DNA from: Anodontia alba
Taxonomy: Eukaryota; Mollusca; Bivalvia; Lucinida; Lucinidae
Direction of reading: 5' to 3'
Assembly (NCBI GenBank): GCA_964016985.1
Contig: OZ024826.1
Location: forward strand, 3,897,552 to 3,961,551
Length of the DNA stretch: 64,000 nucleotides
The notes below the pieces were generated by a model, which saw nothing but the letters and a program-made list of their open reading frames with translations, was not told where the DNA came from and searched no databases. Positions 21,834-34,200 of the stretch are shown one piece after another (positions within the stretch are counted from its first letter, which is position 1; every line of letters begins with the position of its first letter). The position numbers and the translations under genes were made by a program.

Positions 21834-22055
21834 CTTACACAGACGTGTATATTTGACAACATTTGAACCTAGGGTGAAGGTTTGATACCTATAAAATCTA
21901 TTTAACCCCACATCCCACGTCCCGTCTCCGGTAGTTTTTGCTACTGTGATTGTTTGGAGGAAGGGTGTGGAGACGGGAATCTGACTTTGTCGTCGTACTT
22001 TGAGTGGATCCAGTTCTGTGCTGGTCTGCTGATATGTGTAACCTAGTTTTAATGC
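21834..22055 (-). CDS. Candidate 74-codon internal exon, product unknown
   Basis: On the minus strand a run of ten T followed by CAG (a strong splice acceptor) precedes an open frame of exactly 222 nt, which ends AAG before GTGTAA, a possible donor. It enters and leaves in phase 0. The translation is non-repetitive and protein-like (starts ALKLGYTYQQTSTELDPLK, later FLQTITVAKTTGDGTWDVGL and ends NVVKYTRLCK), without biased composition. I do not recognise the family. No partner exon is obvious nearby. It could be an exon of an unplaced minus-strand gene, or a captured or pseudogene exon. The family D MITE at 22086-22192 lies about 30 bp upstream of the acceptor. Confidence 0.4.
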
Positions 22056-22085
22056 CTGAAAAAAAAAATGATGGAACGTCCCCAT

Positions 22086-22192
22086 CCCAGTTAGCATTCT
22101 TTATAAATCTATAGCGGGCCGTTATCGGCCCGTCAGGGTAGCTGACGGGCCGATGACGGTCCGCTATAGATTTATAAAGAATGCTAGCTGGG
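22086..22192. mobile_element. Palindromic MITE, family D (copy 2)
   Basis: 107 bp, the same length as the copy at 15704. Begins CCCAGTTAGCATTCTTTATA and mirrors itself around CAGGGTAGCTG. Flanked by AT on both sides. Its left-arm differences from copy 1 are mirrored in its right arm. Confidence 0.9.
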
Positions 22193-22374
22193 ATATGTTA
22201 TCTATGTAAATCTCTCCCGTGGCCACCATGAAGGATCAGATAAAAGTGATCCTTTATAGTAATCTTGACATTGCAGTTTGTTTTCAGTCTTCGACTATAA
22301 ACATTGGAAAAAGCAAAGAAAGCCGTATTCGTGTTTACTGTGATGTTTGTGAATGATCTGGTATAAAATGTCGC

Positions 22375-22690
22375 AACGTGAGAAAACGTACCTTCTGTCA
22401 CGTGCGCTAAACGAAGACGCAAATCATCCTGCGCATCTGCACAGGCTGATGTCTTCCCAGTGGGCACACAACGTTAAAATGACGTCGTATCAACGTCGAT
22501 GCGACGTGGTCACGTCGCATCGACGTTGATACGACGTCATTTTGATATTGTGTGCCTGCTGGGAGTTCATTGTCCGCACGAACAAACTTTGTAAACCTGT
22601 ATCATTGTCTATCCAAAATGCGCCAAGTGAAGATTCAGATCAGACTGCACAAACGCGCGTAGGTACGTTTTCCGACGTTGCAGCTCAAAT
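22375..22690. repeat. Family L repeat interrupted by a family E MITE
   Basis: The two halves (GTGAGAAAACGTACCTTCTG... to 22455, and CATTGTCCGCACGAACAAAC... to TTTTCCGACGTTGCAGCTC) make one L repeat when 22456-22563 is removed. Confidence 0.8.
22456..22563. mobile_element. Palindromic MITE, family E (copy 1)
   Basis: 108 bp palindrome: CCCAGTGGGCACACAACG... to ...TGTGTGCCTGCTGGG, centred on ACGTGGTCACGT. Interior is rich in ACGTCG. An element of identical length occurs at 54848. Confidence 0.92.
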
Positions 22691-23070
22691 GTTATAAAGA
22701 CGGAAAGGTTAACCCCTAGCTGCTTTATGTTGAACTCCGTTCAGACGCACTAACCAGAACCTGGTGCTACGGTCAGATTTTTAGTCTCTACAAGTTAAAA
22801 AAGACAACAAACACGCAACCAGCTAGTACCCATAGCGACAGCCTATACTACTTACGGTCCAGCTGTTTGTCTGTGTCGATGTTTGATACGTTCACACTGT
22901 TCATTTGAAGTTATGTATACCTGGAGTCCTATAAAAAGGGACGTTGGCAAAGAGTGTAGACCCAGATCAGACGCCACAATGTGCGGCGTCTGAACAGGCC
23001 CATACTGTATGCATTAAGTACAGGGATTTCCATAATATTTTTTTTCAGATCTATGCAAGGCTTCAAGTAA

Positions 23071-23199
23071 TCTACGTTGACGCTGATCGCGTTTATCATA
23101 AATTTGATTGTAATCCATGCTGACGCTGATCGCGTATATCATAGATTTCATTTTACTACGTTGACGCTGATTACGTATGTCATAGATTTGATTGTAACC
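23071..23199 (+). repeat. Minisatellite, three units of about 43 bp
   Basis: Three copies of a unit containing GTTGACGCTGATCGCGTATA followed by TCATAGATTTGATTGTAA. Surrounding 22700-23600 holds a family M palindrome (22950-23010) and no gene. Confidence 0.85.
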
Positions 23200-23599
23200 A
23201 GGGATACATATATATTATAATGAGATGTTCCGTGTAAAGAAAGCTCTAACATGCAATCAAAGAACGAAGGGCCTTGATCAGACTGTATGGTTGCGCATTC
23301 ACACGCTCTAATCAGGAAATTCTCTGTTCAAAATAATCATCAATTCTGTAAGCGGGCAACTAAGGTTCGAAAAACACTGTCAGAATGTGCTGGTTGATCA
23401 GGGTTTGAGGTTTTCTTACAATAACATAAGGGTTGTTTTCGTGCTTCACTCATCAGATTATTTTATTTGATATGTCTCGTTCATTGGAACTGAATGAAAA
23501 AATCCATACTTTAGCGGCGTCATGGGAACTTTATTCTTGATATCGAAACAGTGAAATCGCCGATCAGTCTGGACGTCCAAGAATATTTGGGCTGAATAA

Positions 23600-23820
23600 G
23601 CTAAAACGTGCCTTCGAACATGTGCAAAATGCACTGATTCGTATCACCCTGCTTGCGCAAAGTATCATCCGGACCTTTGCTCTCCAATCATATACTCTGT
23701 AGTGTCCAATGGTTCTATTGGTGGACAGCAAAGGCCCTGATCAGCGAATGCGCAGGCTGATATCGGCCTTCGCTGTCCGCATTTGCCCGAAGACACGTTT
23801 TCGCGGTTGGCGCGGCAAAT
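23600..23820. repeat. Variant GATCAG/CAGGCTGAT repeat (family L-like)
   Basis: Contains GCAAAGGCCCTGATCAGCG and GCAGGCTGATATCGGCCTTC, an inverted pair, between AAAACGTGCCTTCG and CGAAGACACGTTTT ends. The next 500 bp include facing blocks TTTTAGAGTAGATCCCTTTT and relatives (23930-24060), probably another decayed hairpin. Confidence 0.6.
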
Positions 23821-24354
23821 TATATCAGAACATTTGCCACTGATTTAAGAGTCAGGTAGGTTAAGGAACCTGGATTCATCTGATAGATTTTTCTCCATGC
23901 AGAACCAACGTGTTTTTCTGTACACCAAGCCCTTTCTCAAAAGGAGTTTACTCTGAAAGGACAGAATGTACACCAAAGGGGAAATGCTTTCCTTTTAGAG
24001 TAGATCCCTTTTCAAAAGGGATTAATATACTTTTTACAGAATAGCGTTTCCCTGAAAGTGCAATATTCTCCCCTTGAACATGTAAAATAAAATTGAAGAC
24101 GAAACAGTTTTAAGTATTCATAAACTCCTTCTTGTTAGGTTTGACTGTCTATACCGTATGGAATGAAAAGTAGTGACTTCGAGTATGCGAAATGCGCAGA
24201 TTCAGATCTATCCAGTGTATCCGTATAGTCTAAGCAGGGTCTTTGTCTGTCATATTCTAGGTTCAATGGCTCTGTAAGCGAATAACGAGGCCCAGAAAGC
24301 GCCTCCTCATTCCGTATACACTCGATAACATTTCAAGTTTATATAAATTTGTTA

Positions 24355-24478
24355 TGGTTTTAACGGCCATGCAGTCAACGCTATTAAGGTAATGTCAAGC
24401 CGGTCAGTCTAATGACACTTTTCCTATGCAGGCTTAGTACTCTAATTGGTTAACCTGATCTTGTACACATTCTTGATA
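24355..24478 (-). mobile_element. SINE-1 3' fragment, minus strand (decayed)
   Basis: Blocks GGTTTTAACGGCCATGCAGT, GGTCAGTCTAATGACACTTT and GCAGGCTTAGTACTCTAATT align with the SINE-1 tail. A T/TTG tract follows at 24656-24718. I see no gene from there to 25050. Confidence 0.75.
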
Positions 24479-25126
24479 TTACGAGGTCACGATGTCATGG
24501 TCACAGTCTGATGATGGTTCTTGACGAGAACCGAAACTGTCACAGTGAGTGAAAACTCTGTTTTTTCATATGATAAAAAGAAAGTTAAGTTTAATGCGAT
24601 GTTCTATCCTGATGAACCTATTCGGTGAATATTTTGTCCTGCAAAACTATATTCTTATATTTGTGTTGTTCGTTTTTTGTTTTTTTGTTGTTGTTGTTGT
24701 TTTTTTTGTTTTTTTTTTGAGCTTTATGGCTCCTCGCTGCCGTGCATTTCCGTGTTCGGTCCTGTTTGATGTTTTATTGCTGTGTTTAGTGGACCGTCTG
24801 ACAATTGGGTCACTTCGTTGGAGAAGAGAGAGCTGTTTGCTTTGCTTTTTGTTGTTTTGGTTACGCACCTACTAACTGCCAACGTTTGTTTTCTTTTCCT
24901 TTTGGTGTTATTGTTGGGCTATGACTGAGGCTGTGCGTGGACAGGTATACTACTTTATTTTTTATTAACATAATACCCCCATTTTCTACATGTTGAATAG
25001 TAGAAATTTCATGGCTTCCATCATTCTTCAAGAGTCATCCAATAAACAGAGATAATGGCTGCCACAACTCATTCAAAATTAGGTAAGTTAGAAATTTATG
25101 CGTCTTTTGAATGTGAGTAGGTGCCG

Positions 25127-25194
25127 GTAACCATGGCAACGGTTTTAAGAAGCCCGGCCAGGGTCCTTTTCACGTTCATTCGTTGCTTAGCAAC
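25127..25194. promoter_or_regulatory. Two RFX/X-box-like palindromes at the LYRM7 5' end
   Basis: GTAACCATGGCAAC (25127-25140) fits the X-box consensus GTNRCC-AT-RGYAAC. A second RFX-like palindrome, GTTGCTTAGCAAC, is at 25182-25194, 55 bp away. X-boxes are bound by RFX factors in animals. Here the first one contains the ATG used as the most likely LYRM7 start, so the site may be promoter, 5' UTR or both. The match is visual; no binding data. Confidence 0.45.
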
Positions 25195-25264
25195 GAAAAG
25201 TCTTCAGTCACGTGGAAATTTAGGATACTTTGTTGTATGCGCCACAAGATTTGCCAAACAGAAG
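25133..25264 (+). CDS. LYRM7 exon 1 (coding part, 44 codons)
   Basis: Open from ATG at 25133 to the donor AAG|GTATGT in phase 0, giving ...RFAKQK before the VLSIYKK of exon 2; vertebrate LYRM7 also has a lysine just before VLQLF. A rival start, ATG at 25055 followed by MAATTHSKL and a GTAAGT donor at 25083, ends in phase 1 and would run into a stop in exon 2, so it was not chosen. The 5' end of the transcript is not defined. Confidence 0.6.
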
Positions 25265-28200
25265 GTATGTCTTAATAGGTTAGTTTAATCATATTTTATT
25301 GCCAAATAATCATAAAGCGAGTGGGTTGGACCACAAGTTCTCACAACATAATAGACAAAAGCATTGATCAACATTTTTTTTTCTATAAAGATTCTCGCAA
25401 TTTATTGGTTGACCCTCGTAGATAGAAGATATGCCCAAATAAATATTTTTCTTTTTCTCCAGCAACATACATGCTATAAGGTGCAAACTGAAAGCAGTAT
25501 TATTGAAAACAACCCCTTATCTAGAGCAGCCATTGCACATACATTTGGTGAAAACATGTCTTCGGGCATATGCGGACAGCAAAGGTCCAGATCAGACTGC
25601 GCATCCGCGCAGTCTGATCAGGACCTTCGCTGTCCGCTAACAGAATTATTGAATATTAAAGAATGTTTTAATAAAGAGCAAACGCAAACATGACTTCGCG
25701 CATGTGCGGGATAATGTGAATCTACACATTTTGCGCATGCAAACCACCGAAATTGGCCGAAACGACCCAGGCCGAAACAACCCAGGTCCGAAACGACAGG
25801 GCCGAAACCACTCTGGGCCGAAACGACCCGGACCCACGTACCGCTTATTCACCGCCGGAAGTCAAACCGGTGCAGATGTAAACAAAGCATGTCCACACGC
25901 TGGAAGGTGAGAGAAAAATCTTTCTTTCTTTCTTTCTCTACATACTGCCATACGCCCTCGCGGACATTCTAGGCAGGTGTACATTGTACACTCCGGGTTG
26001 CAGGATGAAGGCCTACAAGTAACCATTTCGAATTACCGTAGGGTTCTTTAACCTGGACAGGGTGTGACTTTCCTTGCACAGGGGGCCTCCAGTTAACGTC
26101 CCGATCCGAAGGAAGGCGCACTGTTTTCATATCATACCTGCAAATGACACGAATGAAAGCGTGTTTAGATACCGAAAATTCCCTTACCTAAGCCTGGGAT
26201 CGATCCCGGTACCTTTAGCTCAAGAGGCCAGTGCTCTCACCACTGAGCTACCACCCTTTTCTGTTGTTGAATCAGTATTTGAACAGTGTAGACTCTGATC
26301 AGATCTTTTGTCCATGGGTGGTCTCATTTGGATCTGTGCTGTTTGCCTATTTAGATTTGTCCAGGAATTTCGGAGCTTTATAATATATATTTATAAATAT
26401 TATATATACAGGGCTCAAAATATCCTGCAAATTAATTATATCAGTATAGTCGATTCTAGTTCCTAGCAGTTAATTCAGACATAAGGAATTAGGTTTACAT
26501 GTTTGCCAAAATTTCTTGGTAATTGGACAAACAATACCATACTAGTTGTCCAGAGGTGGCTGGCACGGGGAGGAAGCGGGGGTCTCAGCTGTGGTTGTCG
26601 GCTTAGGCAAGAAAATGTTCGGTGTCAGAACACGGCGTCCGAACACGCTCTCATTCATGTCATTTGCAGGCATGACATGAAAACAGTGCGCCGTCCTTCA
26701 GATCGGGACGATAACTGGAAGCCCCCTGTGCAGGGAATGTCATACCCAGTGCAGGTTTTAAAGAACCCTAAGGTAATTCGAAATGGTTACTTATAGGCCT
26801 TCCTCCTGCAACCCGGAGCCATTCTAACTGACACCCTAGTTTTCCAGTGTGTCAAGCAAAATCCCTGGAATCAACTGGAAATATATATACATGTACATGT
26901 AATTGAGATAAATAGCTTGCAACTGTGTGGCAAGACTGATGCCCACATTTCTTACTTTTTAAAATTCAGATTACTCAAAAAGTGGACATTGGCAAACAAT
27001 ACACACTCAGATCATATGCCACAGAACAGTGCATTTGATTATCGTCTGCTCTATTTGCCATAATCTAGCTCTGTTTACAATGATCATGATGATGGAAGCA
27101 ACTGAAAGTATAATGCAGAGTTCTCGGAAACGCCGAATCCGGCGTATTTTTACGCCTATTTTTGCTTTTGTACGCGTAAAATTTCCTTCCGAGGATTCTC
27201 ATTTACGCTTTATTGCCACCGGACGTCCAAACTGAACTTCAAAGACGTACCGTGGACTTCCGAAATTTCTTTTGTCCGTCGAAATTGATACCCGAGATGT
27301 CCAAAAAATTGTCAAAAAGCCCGCCCACTTTTAACGAGTTGTATGATGTTTGCCCCACCTACTTATTGGAAATTGGCTACCTGTTTTGACTGAGCTTTAA
27401 GGACGTCCCACTTTCCGCTTGCGGGAGTTTTATTGACATCGGTGTCAAGCGTCGCGGCACCCTTTTGATGGCTGCGTAATCACTGTGTGTATTTGTCACG
27501 CATGCTGAGTTGATTAATTGATGTTTGTATAATTAAACTTTCTTCTGCGACACCCGAAAATATTCGGTGAAATTATATGGTCATTATTATTTTTAAATAT
27601 TCACGTCTGAAAATCTTAAATTATTATTTTGCTAAGAACGTGTGTCTTCTGAAAACACCTCAACACTTCCGGGAGTTACCGAGTGAAATTAAATAAATAA
27701 ATAACAATTATGCACAGAACCCAAATTTAAATCTATTCGAATTTAGAAGCTTAAGTTTGTCATGACAACAAAAGCAATTTTTCAAATGAGAAGAAAACAT
27801 TTTTTTTGTCAAAATTTTCGGAAAATCCGTTTCTAAATTCGTAGCCTTGTTCCGGCTGCGCTGTTTACCAGCGCGGAAAAGACGCAAAGTAAGTCTATAT
27901 ATGGGCGAATTGCGATGGTTTTGCTTGCTATTCTCCGCGAACGAACGTATTGCTGTTGGTAACTCATCGAGAGCTGCCTTTTATTTGTTTGTTGTTGCAC
28001 GAGTCGACGCTGTTTTCCCGCAATTTTTGTGAAGTAAGCAACTCGCTCGCTCGTGTTGATCAGCTTCAATCCGAGCAAATATTTCATTAAATACATTTCT
28101 GCAAAATAATTTCAGCATAGTTTGTTTTTAAGAAAACATGTTTTGGGTGTTTTCTCTCATGTATTTTCTTTTCTTTTTTTTTTTTCTTTCTCTGGGCTTT

Positions 28201-31200
28201 GAAACGAACGCGAAGTTGGACCAATGTTGATGCTTTCTCTAAGGTCCGACATACAAGTACAGGCTTTCCAAAAAAATGCGATCGAATTTTAATAAGCGAT
28301 AAGGATATGTTTAAAACACATCTAAGAGAAGTGTATATCATGATGATTCTATGTGACACTGAATTAAGAACCTCTGTTCTACTAAAGAAAGGGCAGACTA
28401 CCGCAGCAGAGAAAAAAGTGGGACTTCCTAGATTTTCCTGTGGGACTTCAAAATTTGAGGGGTAGGAAGTCTGGGACTCTGGGACTTCCTGAGTCTGGAG
28501 GTCCTGTCACTATTTCCTAAGCCCCAAAAGCTTTTGGATCCTTACCAGACACTCAGTGGTTAAGGTTAACTATGTTGAAAAATGAAGTTGTCCAGACAAT
28601 GTCCTTAAATATTAAGTTTTCATATTTAGCCGAAAACTCCAAGTTTTCTAGGTCAAACTCCTATTTTTCAGTTTTAACTCCAACTTTTCTCAGAGATGGA
28701 TTCTTAAACTCCTGTTTTCAAAATCCTAGTGAGAACTCTGTAATGCCCCTTTGATGAATGCTTACATTTAGCATGTTGGGTAAAAATTACAGCAGTGGAC
28801 AATTTGAAATTTTTATTTTTTTTCTCATTTTTTGCGGAAAGTAGGCTTTGACATTTCATGCATAATTGTCTCCTGAAGAGACAATTTGCATGAAATGTCA
28901 GAGCCTATTTTCTGGGAAAAATAAGAAAAATATCAATTTCTCGTCTGCTGAATTTGCCCAGAGCGTAGTAAAGGTTAAGTAATGGACGTGTCACATTATT
29001 GAAGAGTATATATGGACATAAATGTATTAACAAAGCACCAGTCACAACAGCAGCAGATGAGCTAAATTATCTCTTTTTTTTTTAAAGGGGAACATAACCT
29101 TAACAGGTGTTATGCATTAAAGTAAAGAACTTTACAAACAATGAATTTTGAAATAAATTTGATCAAAATCGGTGGAAAATTAAATAAGTTATAGACAATT
29201 GAATATTTTAACATTGGTGGAATGGGCACTTCCATTTTGAATATTTAATGAGGTTTCATAAAAATTAAAATTCATTTCATAAAGGGAGTTATTCTCATGA
29301 AGTTGGTTTATTTTGGGGAAAACGATTGCTTGTCACTAGAATTAGAAGATTATAAAAAATCTGTAGCAAAATTGTTCTTAAAACCCTTTATAATTTGGTT
29401 TTGCATATTTAATTTGGGCTGTGTGATGTCACAAAGCCTACAATATGGCGGCATCCATGACAGCAGCATTTATAATATATTCAAACCACCATAACTTCCC
29501 TTATTTCTAGGCCAATTTTGAAAACTCTTTCATCAAAATAAATGGCCTGTTAAGCACTTTAGTCCAAGATATACTTACAACATATTGCGTTCCCCTTTAA
29601 AAAATTTCAAGAAAATATGGTCTGCCATTTTGATGGGAATCGTTTTGCTAGGCAGACAGCTTGCATGAAAATATTAATCCAAATCATTTTTTATCTGAAA
29701 AGTAAACAAAAAAAAAACAAAAAAAAACCAGGAAAGATAGAAAAAAGTTTAGAATGTTGTCAGCTACAAATCTGAATAGCTCTTTAAGGTTTGTTCTTCC
29801 TTTTTGTATGAAACAGCTCATTTATTTATTTATACTTACAGGTTTTAAGTATCTATAAGAAGCTGCATAGAACAGCTGTCTCCGTTTTCAATGGGGACAC
29901 AGTTGCTTTGACAGGTAAGATAAGTCCATAGGTCTTGATATTAAAGATGGGATTTCATATATGTACCCTAATAGATCTAATTATGGCACATACCCCTATA
30001 AGCGCACATTCAAGCATTTAGTTATCTTCAGATTACAGCTATGTATTTTTATCTGCTTCTTTATAAAAACATATGTTGTTGGTACTAATTTGAATTGCCT
30101 CTTCAAGTCGAGGCAGTTTAGATGGGTACCAACAACATCCTTATGATTTTATAGATATGGAGAAGACAAGTCAAATGAGTACCTACAACATATGCTTTTC
30201 TAAAGAAAATTGGAAAGAAATATCAAATAAGCATCATTAAATTTTATAATCCTATCATGAGATCCACTGCTGATATTTTTCTTAAGTGTCCTTATTAGAT
30301 GGATATTAGTTTGTTTTTTGTTGTTTTTTTTTTTTTCTAGTCCTTTTGAAAAACCTAACAGAATAGTGTGGTAATTTGGTCGAATATGGTACTTATTTTT
30401 TAATCATAAAATATTGACTTTTTTTTTTTTTTCATTTTGCACAAATTTTTTTTCTTAAAAATGAGTATCTTGATTATGGATTATTTCTGGTAATTTTGGT
30501 ATACGTAATTATCCTTTGTGACTTTCTGGGCTGATTCAGCAGGCGACAAATTGATGATTGAGAAACAGGATTTGAAATTTCATGCAATTTCATGCAAATT
30601 TTCTCCATTGGAGACAATTTGCATGAAATCTCAAATCCTGCTTCCTGAGAAAATAAGAAAGATACAATATGTCGCCTGCTGAAAATTTTATCCAGAAGAG
30701 TGAACATAAATGGTAATTTTGTTGTATCCAACAAAATGTATATATTATATAGAAAATGACCATAGATGGTCATTTTGTTGTATCCAAACAAAAATGTATA
30801 GATTACATTGTATACAGAAAAATTACCGTAAATGGTCATTTTTCTGTATAATCAGTACTTTTTTATAATCAGTACTTTTTTATACAAAAGTTGCGGGGTA
30901 TTATGGTTTCACGTTGGATGTCCGTGTGTCTGTCTGTCCGTTTTTCGTTTCCGGTCGATAACTTGAGTAAACATTAATGTATTTTCACCAAACATGGTAT
31001 GTGCATTGATATTGTGGAGATCTGGTTTGGGATTGCTAATGGGCAAATTTCGTCAAATTTTTACGGAGTTATCTGACTGAGACATGCCCATATTTTCGTT
31101 TCCGGACAATAACGAGTAAATAACAAGGGATTTTAACCAGACTTGCAGTATGCATTGACATTAAGGAGTTCTGAATTGGGATTGTTAATGGGCAAATTTC

Positions 31201-34200
31201 GTCAATTTTTACGGTTATCTGCCTGAGACACGCCCATATTTTCGTTTCCAGATGATAACTTGAGTAAATAACAAGGGATTTTAACCAAACTTGCTATACA
31301 TATTGACATTAAGGAGATCTGATTTGGAATTGCTGATGGGCAAATTTCGTCTTTTTTTTACGGAGTTATCTGCCTGAGACACGTCCATATTTTCATTGCC
31401 AGACGATAACTTGAGTAAATAACAAGGGATTTTAACCAAACTTGCTATATGCATTGACATTAAGATCTGGTTTGGAATTGCTAATGGGCAAATTTCGTCA
31501 AATTTTTACGGAGTTATCTGCCTCAGACACACCCATATTTTCGTTTCCGGACGATAACTTGAGTAAATAGCAAGGCCTTTTAACCAAACTTGCTATATGC
31601 ATTGATATTATCAAGATCTGGTTTAGGATTGTTACATGTATAGATCTGTCCATTGATTTTATCAAGATCTGGTTTTGGATTGTTATCTGTCCCTCAGTCA
31701 TTTTCTTTCCAGATATTTTCGCAACGATAACTTTAATATATAAACAAATAATTGCTATGGTGGGGTATTATGCTTGTGGTGCTTTTATTGTTTGAATACA
31801 ACACTTTTGGGATCAACCTTTAAACAGTTTATATCAGAAACCATCTTACAAACCCTATAATGAACTATCTTATAGAGTGGTTCTAGTACATTCAGGGTAA
31901 TTATAATACTTCACTACCTGTTTTATTGTTGCAGCTGCACGAAACAAAATCAATGAAGAATTCAGAAAACATCTCACAGTACAAGAGCCTGCAAAACTAG
32001 AAGAGGTAGTATACTTTTAGACACGCACTGTAGGCAGAGGGGAAGTGAAATGGTTCTCTTATCCTCTTACATTTGTGTGTGCGTGTGTGGCGGGGTAGGG
32101 GTGGTGATTGACTGATTGAGTTGAGGTTTTATGGCCCAGTCAACCCATTAGGGTCATTTGGATCCAGTCTGTGTACCTAACCACACTTTTCCTGTGCAGG
32201 CTTAGTCCTCTTAAAGGTTAACCATCAGCAGAAGGGGGAGAATGATCGTAGAAAATATTTTGTGATCAATTTATATGAAAGGCTGTTGATGGATGCAGCT
32301 GGGATTGAATCTGTGACCTGATCACCATCCAGGGCCCAGTTGTTCAAAGCATCGTTAGCTTAACGAGCTCGTTAAGGGACATTTCGTTAACAGCTTTAGT
32401 GTATTCAATACACAATATTCTGATATTTTTTGCTGAAAAAATGTGAGTAGCTTTTGCACTGCAAAAGCTACTCACATTTTTTCAGCAAAAAATTTCAGCA
32501 TATTTGCGTATCACTCGATTAAAATTTTAACGAATTGTTAACTAACGACATCGTTAGCTTTGAACAATTGGGCCCAGATGTGCATCAGGCTGAGTCACCG
32601 AGGCCGGCGTGTGTGTATGTGTTTGTGTGTGTGTGTGTGTGTTTGTGTGTGTGTATGTACATGCATATATGTGTCCATCAAAATCTTGTGTTCACAACTC
32701 CTTTCCGGGTTGCATAGCACAGTCAGTGATGCATCTGACTGCAGATCCAGAGGTCACAATTGTGAATCCTTGCTCGACCACATAAGTTTCATGGAGATTG
32801 ATCATGAGATCATTTCTATGGTCATTCTCCCCCTTCCACTGATTCAGGAAGGGCAGTTGTCAGTTACTGGCAGAAGTATGTACACAAAGTACTGGGCCCA
32901 GTTGTCCAAAACATCGTTAGCTAACAAGCTCGTTAGTGGTCAAACTGTTAACTGTTCTAGTAAGTACAATATCTAATTCTGTGTTATTTTTTCAGCAAAA
33001 ATATTAGCATGAATGCCATATGTAATGATCTAAGTTTTATCGATACATTAACTAACAACACAGTTAGTTTTGAACAACTGGACCCTGATTAACTGCTCAG
33101 GAAAAGAGTGTGAGCAGGTCAACTGACCAGCTGGAAATTATCTTAACAGTGTTCACTGTACTGTAAAACTCCAAATGAAACAAGCAAATCATAGCTCCTC
33201 CTTCATCTTTTCTTGGTATTCTTTTGGTTGGCAGACTTAAGACTTCCACCCCTCATCTTTGATCAGATTCTTTCGAAATTTTGCAGTCATGTATCTCCTT
33301 TAATGGTAAGGGAAGAGAATTTTTTTTCTGACTGGGTTAAGAGTTCATGTCAGTGTGATAGTTTCTTATGTGCATGATATTTCTTAAACTGGTTGGCATA
33401 TTTTCATCATCATTGGGACAACTGAAGAGCTGATTTGATTTTGGTGACCTTGGTCAAATTTTCAAAGCAGTACAGGACAAATATTGTCAAATTTATGTAC
33501 AGATTCATTGTAGTTTTTCATCAAACTAGCTGGATATATCATCTTGACAAGTTTTGGAGGTAGTTACATAGCAAAAGATAAGGCGCTTTTTTCATCCGAA
33601 AAATGCTGATATCCTTCGTATTTCTCCACGAAAACATATGTTGTGGGTACTCATTAGAAGCACCTCGCTGAGGCGCTTCTAATGAGTACCCACAACATAT
33701 ATTTTCATGGAGAAATATGAAAAATATTATGAGGATACCCCCTCTTATCTGTAGCTATGTAGTTAGATTTTGGTGAACTGGATCTCATTTTCAAGGTTAG
33801 CAAGGATCAGTAGTGTTTAATTTACATGGTGTGGGCACATCAGCTTAAAACATTTCTAATTACTTCATATAAGGTGAACCTGTGCACCTGATTTTGGGTT
33901 TAGATTATAGACCATTATTTCAATGAAAAATGAGTAATATTAGATCGATTTTCCTCCAGATATTTTCTGGAACATCTTTGATAATAATCTCAGCATATGG
34001 CATTCTCCAATTGTTAAAAACATCTACGGGTAAATAGTGAAATAAACTTTATCTTTACCACTCACCGGGTAAATCCAGCAGACAACTTGGTGATATTTTC
34101 CCCAAAAAAAACAGGATTTGGCATTTAGTACAAATTGTCTCCCTTGGAAACAATTTGCATGAAATGTAAAATCCTGGTTTCTGGGAAAAATAAGAAAAGT

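Noticed and set aside
25055..25082. ATG at 25055 (MAATTHSKL, donor GTAAGT) as LYRM7 exon 1
   Set aside because: It ends in phase 1; joined to exon 2 it meets a stop after four further codons. Kept only as a possible alternative 5' exon.
28199..28465. 88-codon plus-strand frame in LYRM7 intron 1
   Set aside because: No recognisable domain, no convincing splice sites, low-complexity end; could be chance.
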